A stretch of DNA of 64,000 nucleotides from a virus (IMGVR_UViG_3300006028_000001:1-64000); one strand, 5' to 3'; positions 40,356-50,330 are shown, counted from the first letter of the stretch. The notes: generated from the sequence alone by a model not told the origin. Numbers and translations are program-made.

Positions 40356-40680
40356 CCTGCTGCCGGCGCCCGAGGCGTACCGCATGTACTGCCTGGAACG
40401 CCGGTTCTGGGAGGAGTTCGGGGCGCCGCAACCGCCGCTGGACGACTGGCCGCGCCGCAAGGTGGCCGAATACATCTGCGTTCAGCGCGCGATCGACGAG
40501 GTGGAGCAGGAGCGGGCGCAGCGCGACCAACGCGCCAACTCCGCCGGGCTACCCAACGGCACGGCGCGGCCGACCACCCCGGCTGACATCACGGACCAGG
40601 CGTACCAGCAGTTGCGAGCGCAGGCTGTGCCGCCACCGATGCCGAGCGCGGCACCGGCAGTCGCTGCGACATCCACCTGA
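40330..40680 (+). CDS. tail assembly chaperone, second frame
   Basis: 116 aa from a GTG at 40330, in the +1 frame relative to the first chaperone, overlapping it by 26 bp. AYRMYCLERRFWEEFGAPQPPLDDWPRRKVAEYICVQRAIDEVEQ is typical of the C-terminal half of the G-T type chaperone. There is no clear Shine-Dalgarno, so expression as a frameshift extension is likely, though independent initiation is possible. Confidence 0.7.
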   Translation: MKAHLSKPDLLPAPEAYRMYCLERRFWEEFGAPQPPLDDWPRRKVAEYICVQRAIDEVEQERAQRDQRANSAGLPNGTARPTTPADITDQAYQQLRAQAVPPPMPSAAPAVAATST

Positions 40681-40701
40681 CCGGTCGCAGGGGGGGTCGC
40701 G

Positions 40702-43700
40702 GTGGACGACATCACCCTGCTGCTCGTGCTGGAGGCGCGGGACAAGGCCACCCAGATCCTCGACACCATCACCAAGCGCGTCAACGGATACGGCGACGCC
40801 ACCAAGGCTGCCTCCGCGCAGGCCAGCAGGAGCGCCACCGAAATCGAGGCCGCCAACACCCGCGCGGCCGCGGCGTCCGCCTCCTACGACCGGGCCACCA
40901 AAGCCAGCGCCGAAGCACAGGCCGGACTCAAAGACGCGATGCTGGCGTCCAAGGCCGCCCAACTGGAGGCGGCGGCCGCGGCCCGGGAAGGCTCCGCGTC
41001 GGTCGCCGCCGCGCAGAAGCTGGTCACCGAATCAGCCGACGCCGAAGAGGCCGCGCTGGTTCGGGTGCAGAAGGCCGAACAACTGGCCGCCACCCGGTCC
41101 AAGGAGTTGGCCGAGGCGCAGGCCGCCACCGCCGCGAGCGTGGAGAAGGGCGGCAGCGCACTCAAGACCGCCGGGGTCGCGGCCGGCGCCACCGCCATCG
41201 CCGTCGGATACATCGGCGTCAAATCGATTGAGGCCGCCGCCGACTACCAGTCGTCGACAACCCGGCTGGTCACCTCCGCCGGGGAGCAGCAGTCCGCGCT
41301 CGATTCGGTGCGGCAGGGCATGCTGCAGATGGCCGGTCAGGTCGGCTACTCGACCGACGCCCTGTCGACGGCCATGTACAAGGTGGAGTCCGGCGGGCAG
41401 CACGGCGCGGCCGGGCTCGAAGTGCTCCGCGCCGCCGCCGAAGGCGCCAAGACGGAAAACGCCAACCTGGAAACCGTCGCCGACGCGGTCACCTCCGCCC
41501 TGGTCGACTACCACCTGAAAGCATCCGACGCGGCCACCGTCACCTCCAAGATGGTCGCCGCCACGTCGGCCGGCAAGACCACCTTCGAGCAGCTGTCCGC
41601 CTCATTCTCGGCCATCCTGCCGGTGGCCTCCGCCGCGCACGTCAGCCTGGACGACATCCTCGGCGACCTCGCGAGCATGACGGTGCACGGCATGTCGGCG
41701 CAGCAGGCCAGCCAAAACCTCGCCGACACCATCCGGCACATGCAAAACCCCACCGCCGTGCAGTCGAAAGAACTAGCGCTGCTGGGGATGACCACCACAC
41801 AGCTCGCCGACGACCTGAAAACCAAGGGCCTGTCCGGCACCCTCAACGACATTTCCAACCACGTCATGAAGCTGATCCCACCCGGCTCGGACAAGGTGAT
41901 CGGCAACCTGAAGACAGCGTTGAACGGGCTGAACCCGGCCGTGCGCGAGCTGGCGATGCACCTGTTCGACGGGTCGATGACCGCCAAGCAGTACAGCCAG
42001 GCGGCGCAGGCGCTCGACCCGATCAGCGCCAAGCAGGCCCTGTCGTTCGGCACCCTGGCCGGGTCGATGCACCGAATCGGCGACCAGCAGATGACCGGTG
42101 CGCAGGTGATGCAGACCTACGGGGCGGCGCTGGCGAAGGCCACCGGCGACGCCACCGGCCTGAACACGATGCTGATGCTGTCGGGTGAGAACGCCGGTGT
42201 GACGGCCGGTGCCATCAAGACGGTGTCCAGCGCCACGGCGGAGGCCGGCAACCACGTCAAAGGCTGGTCGGAGATTCAGGGCACCTTCAACCAGAAGCTG
42301 GCCCAGGCCAAGGGGTCGCTGGAAGCGGCGAAGATATCCATCGGCACCGGCCTGCTGCCGGCGGTGACCGCACTGGCCGGCGGCATCGTCAAGGTGATCA
42401 CACCGGTCGCGTCGTGGATGGCCAAACACCAGTCCCTGTCGGCGATCATCCTCGGGTCGATCGGCATCCTCGCCGTGCTCGTGGTCGCCATCTGGGCCAT
42501 CAACACCGCCCTGGCCGCGATGACCGCCATCCCGGTGGTGGCCATCATCGTCGGCATCGTCGCCGCGGTCGCAGCCCTGGTCGCCGGGGTGATCTACGCC
42601 TACAACCATTGGGGCTGGTTCAAGACTGCCGTCCTCGACACCTGGAACGCCATCAAGGTGGCGGCCCTGTTCGTGTGGCACGACGTGCTGGAGCCGGCAT
42701 TCAAGGGCATCGCCGCCGTGGCGACGTGGCTGTGGGCCAACGTCCTCAAGCCGGTGTTCGAAGGTGCCGTCGCACTGTGGCGGGATGTGCTCGCCCCGGT
42801 CGTGATGTGGCTGTGGCACAACATCATCGAGCCGGCGTTCAAGGGCATCCAGATCGAAATCCAGGTCGCCTGGGCAGTCATCAGGACAATCTTCGAGTTC
42901 ATCTCGGCCGTGGTCCGTGACGTGCTCGCACCGGTGTTCCTGTGGCTGTGGCACAACGTCATCGAACCGGTGTGGCAGGGCATCCAGATCGCGGTGTCGA
43001 TCGCGTGGGCGCTGATCCAGGTCATCTGGGGCCTGATGCAAATCGAGATTAAGATTCTCGCCGCGATTTTCACCTGGCTGTGGCACGAGGTGCTGGAGCC
43101 GGTTTGGCAAGGCATCTCGGCGGTCATCTCGTGGGCCTGGAACAACATCATCAAGCCGCTGTGGGCGGGCATGAAAATCGAGCTGCGCCTGCTCGGTGAC
43201 GCGTTCACCTGGCTGTGGCACAACCTGATCGAGCCGGTGTGGAACGGCATCCGTGACACCATCACGGCGGTGTGGAACAACGGCATCAGGCCGGTGTTCA
43301 ACTTCTTCAAGGACATCATCAAAAACGACGTCGCGCCCGCATTCTCCGCCGGGGTTTCGGCGATCGCCGCCGCGTGGAATGGCGTGCTGGAGGTAGCCAA
43401 GGCCCCGGTCCGATTCGTGGTCAACACCGTCCTGAACGATGGCCTGCTCGGCGCCTACAACTGGATCGCGTCGAAGTTCGGCGTCAAACCCGACAACGTC
43501 CACGTGTCGCTGCCCGCGGGTTTCGCCGCCGGTGGCCGCATCCCCGGCGCCGACTCCCACGCCGACAACATGCTGGCCATGGTCGCCACCGGCGAGCACA
43601 TCATGCCCACCGCGCGTACCCGCAAGTGGCTGCCGATCCTGGAGTCGATCCGGCTGCACGACCGGCTGCCGCTGTATCCCGGCGACGGCGCGGGCCTGCG

Positions 43701-44511
43701 CGGCTACGCCGACGGCGGCGTTGTCGGTGCGCTGAAGGGCGCCGCATCCGGGTTGTGGGACCTGTTCACCGACCCGGCCAAGTTGGTCAAGGGACCAATC
43801 AACGCCCTAATCAATTCGATCCCCGGCGCGGGCATCGTCCGGGACATGGTGAGCGGTGGGGCGCATCGGTTGCTCGACGGACTCATCCACTGGATCACCG
43901 GCACCGGCGGCGGCAACGCAGGCTCGGCAATGACCTTTCTGAAAGGCCAGGTCGGCAAGCCCTACATTTGGGACTCGGCCGGCCCCGACGGATACGACTG
44001 CTCCGGCCTGGTCAGCGCCGTATACCTGGCCGCCCAGGGCAAGAACCCGTTCAACCACCTGTTCTCCACCTCCGACGAGGCGCGATACTTCCCGATCGGC
44101 GGTCCTGGCGGCATCCTCACCGCCGGCTGGACCAACCCCGGCGAATCCGGACCCGGTGGCAACTCGGTCGGGCACACCGCCGGTGTCCTGATGGGCATGC
44201 CGTTCGAATCCGCCGGCGGTGTCGGGGTGCGCATCGGCTCCGGCGTAACGCCGGTGTCGGCCTTCGCCCACGTCGGGCACTTCGATCACGGCGGCGCGCT
44301 GTACCCCGGCTGGAACGCCATCTACAACGGGACCCACGGCGTGGAACACGTCGCCGACCCCAACCGGCCGGCCGGCGGCGGCACCGTCGTGTTCGACCTG
44401 CGCGGCAGCCAGGTCATGTCCGATCGGGACATGGACCTGCTCATCGACAAGATTGACCGGCGACTGGTCCGCACCATGCTGCCGGCGGCCGGGGTGCAGG
44501 TGCGGCGCTGA
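40702..44511 (+). CDS. tail tape measure protein with NlpC/P60 domain
   Basis: 1269 aa, GTG. Alternating coiled-coil helices (about 15-150), a TP901-type tape measure core (YIGVKSIEAAADYQSSTTRLVTSAGE), hydrophobic helices near 585-640, and about six repeats of the form WLWHNVIEPVWQGI (about 655-860). The C-terminus has an NlpC/P60 peptidase with YDCSGLV (Cys1100) and VGHTAGVL (His1158). The protein sets tail length and passes through the cell envelope; the peptidase could cut peptidoglycan at infection. Confidence 0.93.
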   Translation: MDDITLLLVLEARDKATQILDTITKRVNGYGDATKAASAQASRSATEIEAANTRAAAASASYDRATKASAEAQAGLKDAMLASKAAQLEAAAAAREGSASVAAAQKLVTESADAEEAALVRVQKAEQLAATRSKELAEAQAATAASVEKGGSALKTAGVAAGATAIAVGYIGVKSIEAAADYQSSTTRLVTSAGEQQSALDSVRQGMLQMAGQVGYSTDALSTAMYKVESGGQHGAAGLEVLRAAAEGAKTENANLETVADAVTSALVDYHLKASDAATVTSKMVAATSAGKTTFEQLSASFSAILPVASAAHVSLDDILGDLASMTVHGMSAQQASQNLADTIRHMQNPTAVQSKELALLGMTTTQLADDLKTKGLSGTLNDISNHVMKLIPPGSDKVIGNLKTALNGLNPAVRELAMHLFDGSMTAKQYSQAAQALDPISAKQALSFGTLAGSMHRIGDQQMTGAQVMQTYGAALAKATGDATGLNTMLMLSGENAGVTAGAIKTVSSATAEAGNHVKGWSEIQGTFNQKLAQAKGSLEAAKISIGTGLLPAVTALAGGIVKVITPVASWMAKHQSLSAIILGSIGILAVLVVAIWAINTALAAMTAIPVVAIIVGIVAAVAALVAGVIYAYNHWGWFKTAVLDTWNAIKVAALFVWHDVLEPAFKGIAAVATWLWANVLKPVFEGAVALWRDVLAPVVMWLWHNIIEPAFKGIQIEIQVAWAVIRTIFEFISAVVRDVLAPVFLWLWHNVIEPVWQGIQIAVSIAWALIQVIWGLMQIEIKILAAIFTWLWHEVLEPVWQGISAVISWAWNNIIKPLWAGMKIELRLLGDAFTWLWHNLIEPVWNGIRDTITAVWNNGIRPVFNFFKDIIKNDVAPAFSAGVSAIAAAWNGVLEVAKAPVRFVVNTVLNDGLLGAYNWIASKFGVKPDNVHVSLPAGFAAGGRIPGADSHADNMLAMVATGEHIMPTARTRKWLPILESIRLHDRLPLYPGDGAGLRGYADGGVVGALKGAASGLWDLFTDPAKLVKGPINALINSIPGAGIVRDMVSGGAHRLLDGLIHWITGTGGGNAGSAMTFLKGQVGKPYIWDSAGPDGYDCSGLVSAVYLAAQGKNPFNHLFSTSDEARYFPIGGPGGILTAGWTNPGESGPGGNSVGHTAGVLMGMPFESAGGVGVRIGSGVTPVSAFAHVGHFDHGGALYPGWNAIYNGTHGVEHVADPNRPAGGGTVVFDLRGSQVMSDRDMDLLIDKIDRRLVRTMLPAAGVQVRR

Positions 44512-44559
44512 CCGTACCGACATCCTGAGGAGCGCACGAACGGGCGGCGGGGAGGCGGG

Positions 44560-45930
44560 GTGTCGCAGCAACTGCAACTGCTCGTCGGCGGCGCCGACCT
44601 CACCCCGTACGTGGAGCAGGACGCCTGGTCGATCACACAGCAATGGTCACGGCAAGGCGACACCGCCACGTTTGAGCTCACCGACGAACACCCGGTGCAC
44701 GGCGCCCTCAGTTTCGTCCCGACCCCGCTGACCACCGTTGTCCTCACCGACGTCGGCCTTGGACAAACCCTGTTCAGCGGCATCTGCGAGAAGCCGGAGG
44801 TCCGGTTCGACGGCCCCACCCTGGCCCGCTGGACGTTGGACTGCGTCGACTGGACATACCTGTCCGACCGGCCCAGCAACCTTGTCGTTGGCGACTACAG
44901 CGGCTACACCGCCGACGCCCTCGCCGTCCTCATCACCACCCAGGCCAACTGCGGCATCAACGCCGCCACTGTCGCCAACGGCGGCTACGTGTGGCCGGCA
45001 GTGCAGATCCCCCGGATCCAGTTCGTGTACGACACGCTGACGGTCGCCTGGACGAAGCTGTCCAAGCTGGCGTCACTGTCCACCACCTGGGGCTGGTACG
45101 TCGACGAAAACCGCAACCTGCACTTCTACGACCTCACCCAGGCACCCAGCGCCGGCGTCACCCTGACCGACTCCATCGGGGCCGTCAACAACACCACAAT
45201 CGTGCCGTACGACAACGACTCCATGACCTACGAATGGGACGCCACCAGCCTGCGTAACGTCGTCACCGTCCGCGGCGCCGACTACTCCAGCAGCCAAACC
45301 GACCTGTGGGTCGGCAACGGCTCGCAACTCAGCTTCCCGCTGACGTTCGTGCCGGACGCCAACAACATCGCCACCGCCACGCTGACCGTCGGCGGTGTCG
45401 CGGCGACCGTGTCGGCCGACACCGGATCCAGCGCCTCCACCGACTGGATCGTGCAGGGCAACGCCGCCAACCAGTGGTTCCTGTCCGCCAACCAGGCGCT
45501 CACCCCACCGACCGCGGCACCGGCCACCTCGACCGTCATCTCCTTGGCCTACCCGTACCTGCAGCCGGTGGTGGCCCGCACTCAGGACTCGACGTCGATC
45601 GCCGCGTTCGCCAGCCTGCCCAACGCCGGGCAGTTCGCCTACTACATCGGCGACACGTCCCTGCCGACACTGCTGTCCGCGGTGCAACGTGGGCAGCGTG
45701 AGGTGGCCACCTACTCGCTGCCGACCGAGCGGGCCAACCTGACCATCCCGGAAACCTTCACCGGGCATGTCCGCGCCGGGCAGCTCGTCACCTTCGTCAA
45801 CGCGATGGTCCCCGACTCGCGCAACGGCTACGCCTCCGGGGTCAGCGATCAGTTCCTGATCCTCCAGAACCGGATCACCGGCGCCGCCGGGCTGTACCGC
45901 ACCTACGGCATCACCGCCGTCCGCGTCTGA
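44560..45930 (+). CDS. minor tail protein (hub-like)
   Basis: 456 aa, GTG. QLQLLVGGADLTPYVEQDAWSITQQWSRQGDTATFELTDE is the start of a distal tail/hub-type protein; the rest resembles phage hub proteins with beta-rich domains (WYVDENRNLHFYDLT, LTIPETFTGHVRAGQLVTFVNAMV). It follows the tape measure, as baseplate-hub genes do. Confidence 0.7.
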   Translation: MSQQLQLLVGGADLTPYVEQDAWSITQQWSRQGDTATFELTDEHPVHGALSFVPTPLTTVVLTDVGLGQTLFSGICEKPEVRFDGPTLARWTLDCVDWTYLSDRPSNLVVGDYSGYTADALAVLITTQANCGINAATVANGGYVWPAVQIPRIQFVYDTLTVAWTKLSKLASLSTTWGWYVDENRNLHFYDLTQAPSAGVTLTDSIGAVNNTTIVPYDNDSMTYEWDATSLRNVVTVRGADYSSSQTDLWVGNGSQLSFPLTFVPDANNIATATLTVGGVAATVSADTGSSASTDWIVQGNAANQWFLSANQALTPPTAAPATSTVISLAYPYLQPVVARTQDSTSIAAFASLPNAGQFAYYIGDTSLPTLLSAVQRGQREVATYSLPTERANLTIPETFTGHVRAGQLVTFVNAMVPDSRNGYASGVSDQFLILQNRITGAAGLYRTYGITAVRV

Positions 45931-45950
45931 CCCAAGGGGACGGTGCCGCC

Positions 45951-46910
45951 GTGGCGTTGCGCGCCTTGACCCTGGTTGACATTCTCGCCCAGCTGGTCAC
46001 CGAGTCCGGCTCGGATGTGCCGTTCAACGCCAACGAGGTGGTCAACCAGTCCACCGCCGACTTCGAAACGCTGCTGTTGACCGGTGAAACCCTGACCGCC
46101 ACCACCGGCACCGACTACCCGGTCAACATCTGCCAGGACGCCGGCCCGGTCGCCTACTGGCGGCTGGACGACCCGGTGGCCAGCGCCACCGCCTATGACT
46201 CCAACCCGTGGGCCAACACCACCTACCCGAAGGTGCCGGCGTCGGTGAACGGCACTGTCACATTCGGCACCACCGGGGCGATGAACGGATCCACCGGCGC
46301 CACCTTCAACGGCAGTACCGGATACCTGGAGGTCGCCAACACGACGTCGCTGCAGCGGGTCAACGACCTCACCATCGAGTTCTGGCTCAAGGTGTCCAGC
46401 CTCGCCGCCGCGCAGGTGATCGTGTCGAAAGGCACCACCGGCGAATACCACGTGCTGCTCAACACCAACGGATCCATTTCGCTCCTGATGGGACCCGCCT
46501 ACAACACCGTCGTCATTCCCGCCGCGTCCATCACCGCCGGCACCTGGTTTCACGTGGCGATCGTCCGCACCCTGGTCGGCAAGACGGTCAACGCCTACCT
46601 CAACGGCGTCAACAAGTTCTCCGGCACCTACACCACCGTCCCGTCGACCACCACCAACGTGCTACGCATCGGCGCCACCTCCCCCACCGCCGGCTCCTTC
46701 TACAGCGGGGTGCTCGACGAGGTGGCCCTCTACTGGCGCGCCCTGTCCGCCACCCAGGTCGCCAACCACTACACGTGGGGCACCGCCAGCGACGTCACAT
46801 CCAGCGGCTACGGCCGCGGCAAGTACGGCTACGTGCAGTACCCACTCCCGGGGGCGGTCGCCGGCGCCGTCTACGGCACCGCCGTCTACGGAACGGACGC
46901 CTACTCCTGA
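45951..46910 (+). CDS. minor tail protein with LamG/ConA-like domain
   Basis: 319 aa, GTG with AAGGGGA upstream. Residues about 60-270 are a LamG/concanavalin-like jelly roll: PVAYWRLDDPVASATAYDS, GSTGYLEVANTTSLQRVNDLTIEFWLKVS, WFHVAIVRTLVGKTVNAYLNGV and GVLDEVALYWRALSATQVANHY. This fold binds carbohydrates, suggesting a receptor-binding role. Overlaps the next ATG by one base. Confidence 0.75.
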   Translation: MALRALTLVDILAQLVTESGSDVPFNANEVVNQSTADFETLLLTGETLTATTGTDYPVNICQDAGPVAYWRLDDPVASATAYDSNPWANTTYPKVPASVNGTVTFGTTGAMNGSTGATFNGSTGYLEVANTTSLQRVNDLTIEFWLKVSSLAAAQVIVSKGTTGEYHVLLNTNGSISLLMGPAYNTVVIPAASITAGTWFHVAIVRTLVGKTVNAYLNGVNKFSGTYTTVPSTTTNVLRIGATSPTAGSFYSGVLDEVALYWRALSATQVANHYTWGTASDVTSSGYGRGKYGYVQYPLPGAVAGAVYGTAVYGTDAYS

Positions 46911-47656
46911 TGAGCCAACCGACCGCCCGCGCGGCCGACAGTCTGGCCTGCCACGGGCGCATCACCCTGCGCCTGTATGACGCCCAAACCCGGCTGCTGG
47001 TGGCGCAGCGCCGCGTTGACAACCTGATCGTCACCTCGGGCCTGTCAGTGCTCGCCACCGCCCTGAACTACGGGCTGATCGCAAGCCGCAACACCACGTG
47101 GGGCAATCCGTACGCCACCCCCGGCGACACCTACGGCGCGGTCGGCACCTCCACCACTCCGGCCGCGTCGGGGCAGACGTCGCTGGTCGCCGAGGTTGGC
47201 CGGGCGGTGGTGTCCAACGCCGCGGTCGCATCCGCGGTGCTCACCTACGACGCGTTCTTCCCCACCTCGCTGGGCAACGGCATCCTCAACGAGGTCGGCT
47301 GGCTCGGCTCGGCCAACCTGCTCACCCCGTCGCTGACTTCCGCGGTCAACTCCGGGTCCACCTACACCACCCTCGCGGTGCAGCAGGTGGTCGGTGTCAT
47401 TCCGTCGTCGGCGACGCTGATCCTCGGCTACGGCACCGGCACCACCCAGACGGTGACCACCACGGCGCAGGCCAACCCGGGTGACACGTCCATCGCGGTG
47501 TCGAGCTTCACCGCGGCTGCCAGTTTTGCCGCTGGTTCGCTTGTCGCCTACGCCCCCGGCACCTTGATTGACCGGGCGGTGCTCGGCTCGCCGGTGACGA
47601 AAACAGCGGCGCAGACCATGACCCTCGAACTGCAGATCACCCTGGCCGCCGGCTGA
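46910..47656 (+). CDS. minor tail protein
   Basis: 248 aa, ATG sharing one base with the previous stop. N-terminal GRITLRLYDAQTRLLVAQRRVDNLIVTSGLSVLA is a common actinophage minor tail start. Thereafter Thr/Ser/Ala-rich beta strands. Likely part of the tail tip with the flanking LamG and coiled-coil proteins. Confidence 0.6.
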   Translation: MSQPTARAADSLACHGRITLRLYDAQTRLLVAQRRVDNLIVTSGLSVLATALNYGLIASRNTTWGNPYATPGDTYGAVGTSTTPAASGQTSLVAEVGRAVVSNAAVASAVLTYDAFFPTSLGNGILNEVGWLGSANLLTPSLTSAVNSGSTYTTLAVQQVVGVIPSSATLILGYGTGTTQTVTTTAQANPGDTSIAVSSFTAAASFAAGSLVAYAPGTLIDRAVLGSPVTKTAAQTMTLELQITLAAG

Positions 47657-47976
47657 TGGAGGACCCGTTGCCGCTCACCCCCACGCCGGGCGCCGCGCCG
47701 CTGCCGCCGGCGGTGCCGCCGCTGGACCAGGACTTCGACCACGCCTGTCGTGAGTTGGGCCGGGCACTGCTGTACGTGGCGCAACTGTCGAGCCTGCTGA
47801 AGGATCGGGCCGCGGAGGCCAACCGGCTAGACGACGACCTGCAGGCGGCGCGGCTCCGCATCCAGGAGCTGGAACGCGACAACCAGACGCTGCGCGGACA
47901 GCTTGAGGTGGCCGAGGCGGCGCTCGAGGTGCTGCCGATGGCGCCGCGGCGTGACAGCGGGGCGGTGAGCGGCTGA
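47656..47976 (+). CDS. small coiled-coil tail-region protein
   Basis: 106 aa, ATG sharing one base with the previous stop. Pro-rich N-terminus (25 residues), then a coiled coil (LKDRAAEANRLDDDLQAARLR and on to residue 90). No enzymatic motif. Probably a tail-tip linker or assembly factor. Confidence 0.55.
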   Translation: MEDPLPLTPTPGAAPLPPAVPPLDQDFDHACRELGRALLYVAQLSSLLKDRAAEANRLDDDLQAARLRIQELERDNQTLRGQLEVAEAALEVLPMAPRRDSGAVSG

Positions 47977-48773
47977 TGGCCCTGTATCAGGTCAACACCG
48001 GCGGGACCGTTCAGGCCGCCGACGTCAACCAGTACTACAACCTGCTGACCGGCGCGACCACGGACCAGCCGGTCACCATCGCCAACCGCATCCGCGCCAC
48101 CAACACCGGCGCATCCACCAACTCCGGCTACATGGGCGGCGTGTCCGGGGCCGCGCCCACGTCGGGAACGTTCGCAACCGGTGATCTGGTGATCGACCAG
48201 AAAGGCCCCATCTGGGTGTGCACCGCCGGCGGCACCCCCGGCACCTGGTCGGCCAACGGGCTGGTGCTCATCTCGCGGCAGACTCTCGGCGCCGACGCCG
48301 CGTCGATCACCTTCTCCTCGATCCCGACAACCTTCACCCACCTACGCCTAATGGGCCAGGTCCGGTCCACCACCGCCGCCACATCCGATGTGCTGGTCAC
48401 CCGGCTCAACTCCGACACCGGCAACAACTACGACTTCACCACCACGGTGTGGAACGACGTGGCCACACCGGGCACCGCGTCGGTCGGCAGCGGTGGCCTG
48501 ACCAGCGGCATGCGCATCGCCCCCGCCATCCCCGCCGCGTCGGCGACCGCCTCCTTCTTCGGCCACATCACCGCAGACGTGCCGCACTACTCCGACGCCA
48601 CCAACAACCGGATGAAGGGCGTCATGTGCCAGTCCGTCAACCAGGGATTCGTCATCGGGTTCGGATTCGGCGAGTGGGTCCCGGCCACCCCAACGGCGGT
48701 CACCGCCATCCAGCTGTACTGCAACGCCAACCTCAAGGCCGGATCCTCGGTGTCGCTGTACGGGATTCCCTGA
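47976..48773 (+). CDS. putative tail fibre or receptor-binding protein
   Basis: 265 aa, ATG overlapping the previous stop. YQVNTGGTVQAADVNQYYNLLTG near the N-terminus and GDLVIDQKGPIWVCTAGGTPGTW (a collar-like motif) match phage fibre proteins; the remainder is a beta domain (ITFSSIPTTFTHLRLMGQVR) seen in receptor-binding tips. Last typical tail gene before the esterase. Confidence 0.65.
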   Translation: MALYQVNTGGTVQAADVNQYYNLLTGATTDQPVTIANRIRATNTGASTNSGYMGGVSGAAPTSGTFATGDLVIDQKGPIWVCTAGGTPGTWSANGLVLISRQTLGADAASITFSSIPTTFTHLRLMGQVRSTTAATSDVLVTRLNSDTGNNYDFTTTVWNDVATPGTASVGSGGLTSGMRIAPAIPAASATASFFGHITADVPHYSDATNNRMKGVMCQSVNQGFVIGFGFGEWVPATPTAVTAIQLYCNANLKAGSSVSLYGIP

Positions 48774-50329
48774 TGGGCGGCGTTCTGCGCCGTGCCGCCG
48801 CCGCTGCCGCGGTAACGCTTCTCGGCCTCAGCTCGGGGTGCGCCACCCTCGACCGTCAAGGGACATGGGCGGTCACACCCTGCCCCTCGGCTGCGGTGCC
48901 GGATCTGACCGGTGACGGCGTAGCTGACTTGGCCGGCAACGACGGAAACAACGCGCTGCACTACTACCGCGGCGACGGCCATGCCGGACTGACCGACGCC
49001 GGCACCGCCTGGGCCGGGTTCGGCCCGTGGTGGGGCTACACCCGCATCACCGTCGCCGACTTCAACGGCGACGGTCACGCTGACATCGCCGGGGTCGACC
49101 CGTACGGGGACCTGCGGGTGTTCTTCGGCGACGGCAACGGTCACTGGTTCGGCGGCCAGTTGATGTGGCCAGCCGGCGGCAACTGGACCAACTTCAAGTA
49201 CCTCGCGGCCGGCGATTTCAACAGCGACGGCAAGGCCGACATCGTCTCCTACGCCGATGACGGCAACCCCCGCCTCTTCGCCGGCGACGGCGCCGGACAC
49301 GTCACCGGGCCGCCGACGATGGGTCTGCCCGCGGGTGCGTTCACCGGCTTCGCCGACATCGTCGCCGGGGACTTCAACGGCGACGGGCTGTGGGACATCG
49401 CCGCCGTCAACGCCTCACATGATCTGGGCCTGTACCTGGGCGACGGCACCGGCCACCTGACCGCCGTTGGTGCTGGCGTACTGATGTGGCCGGGCGGCGG
49501 CCAGTTCACGCGCCGCATCGCCGCCGGTGACTACAACGGCGATGGATTCCTGGACGTCGCGCAGATCACCGCGTCCGGCGCGCTGGCGTTGTACGCCGGG
49601 GACGGCACCGGTCACCTGCGTACCGGCACCGGTCAGCCCGCCACCATGTCCACGCCTGGGGTGTGGTGGACCAACCACCGGCCGGCCGGCACCCCGTCGT
49701 CGGGTTGCTGGCAGGGCCGCACCGTCATCATGCCGCTGGGGGATTCCATCACCTACGGCACCGCGTCCAGCACCGGCGACGGGTACCGCGCGCCGCTGGC
49801 CACCCTGCTGGGCGGGTCCGCGCCGATGGGCTCCGGCTGGCTGTACGAAGGATCCATCAACTCCGGCAGCTCCTTCTGGTCGCACGAGGGCCACGGCGGC
49901 TACACCATCGACCAGCTCAACGCCGGGCTGTCGGGGTGGCTGCCCGCGGCGGGTAACGCCCGCCTGCCGGTGAACCTGATCCTGCTAGACGCCGGCACCA
50001 ACGACTCGGAGCAGAACCGCACCGGCGCGCAGATGCTCACGTCGATGTCGACCCTGCTGGACAGCGTTCACACCGCCGACCCGGCGGCGCGGGTGCTGGT
50101 CGCGCAGATCACCATCACCGGCCTGGACACCCCGGCGCAACAACAGGCGGAGCAGGACTTCGACAACGGCCTACCGGCCCTGGCCGCCGCCAAGGGCACG
50201 TGGGTACGGACGGTGGACATGCGCGGTGTGGCCCTGTCCGGTGACCAGCTGCACCCGGGTGACGCCGGCTACCAGGACATGGCGGGCCGCTGGTACGCGG
50301 CGCTCATGACCGCTGGGTGGTTGCCGTAG
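48773..50329 (+). CDS. lipoprotein with FG-GAP repeats and SGNH esterase domain
   Basis: 518 aa, ATG sharing one base with the previous stop. Residues 1-23 form a lipoprotein signal (RR, hydrophobic core, LSSGC with Cys23). Five FG-GAP/VCBS repeats with calcium loops of the form DxNxDGxxD occupy about residues 40-310. The SGNH/GDSL domain follows: GDSITYG with Ser325, GTNDSEQN, and DQLHPGD with Asp491 and His494. All catalytic residues are present. It would be anchored on the outer face of the host membrane, odd for a tail-cluster gene. It could be a cargo gene from a host esterase or a virion-bound deacetylase. Confidence 0.85.
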   Translation: MGGVLRRAAAAAAVTLLGLSSGCATLDRQGTWAVTPCPSAAVPDLTGDGVADLAGNDGNNALHYYRGDGHAGLTDAGTAWAGFGPWWGYTRITVADFNGDGHADIAGVDPYGDLRVFFGDGNGHWFGGQLMWPAGGNWTNFKYLAAGDFNSDGKADIVSYADDGNPRLFAGDGAGHVTGPPTMGLPAGAFTGFADIVAGDFNGDGLWDIAAVNASHDLGLYLGDGTGHLTAVGAGVLMWPGGGQFTRRIAAGDYNGDGFLDVAQITASGALALYAGDGTGHLRTGTGQPATMSTPGVWWTNHRPAGTPSSGCWQGRTVIMPLGDSITYGTASSTGDGYRAPLATLLGGSAPMGSGWLYEGSINSGSSFWSHEGHGGYTIDQLNAGLSGWLPAAGNARLPVNLILLDAGTNDSEQNRTGAQMLTSMSTLLDSVHTADPAARVLVAQITITGLDTPAQQQAEQDFDNGLPALAAAKGTWVRTVDMRGVALSGDQLHPGDAGYQDMAGRWYAALMTAGWLP

Positions 50330-50330
50330 C

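Noticed and set aside
41773-43659. Minus-strand frame inside the tape measure gene
   Set aside because: His/Asp/Arg-rich shadow of the repeat region; the plus-strand tape measure is unambiguous.
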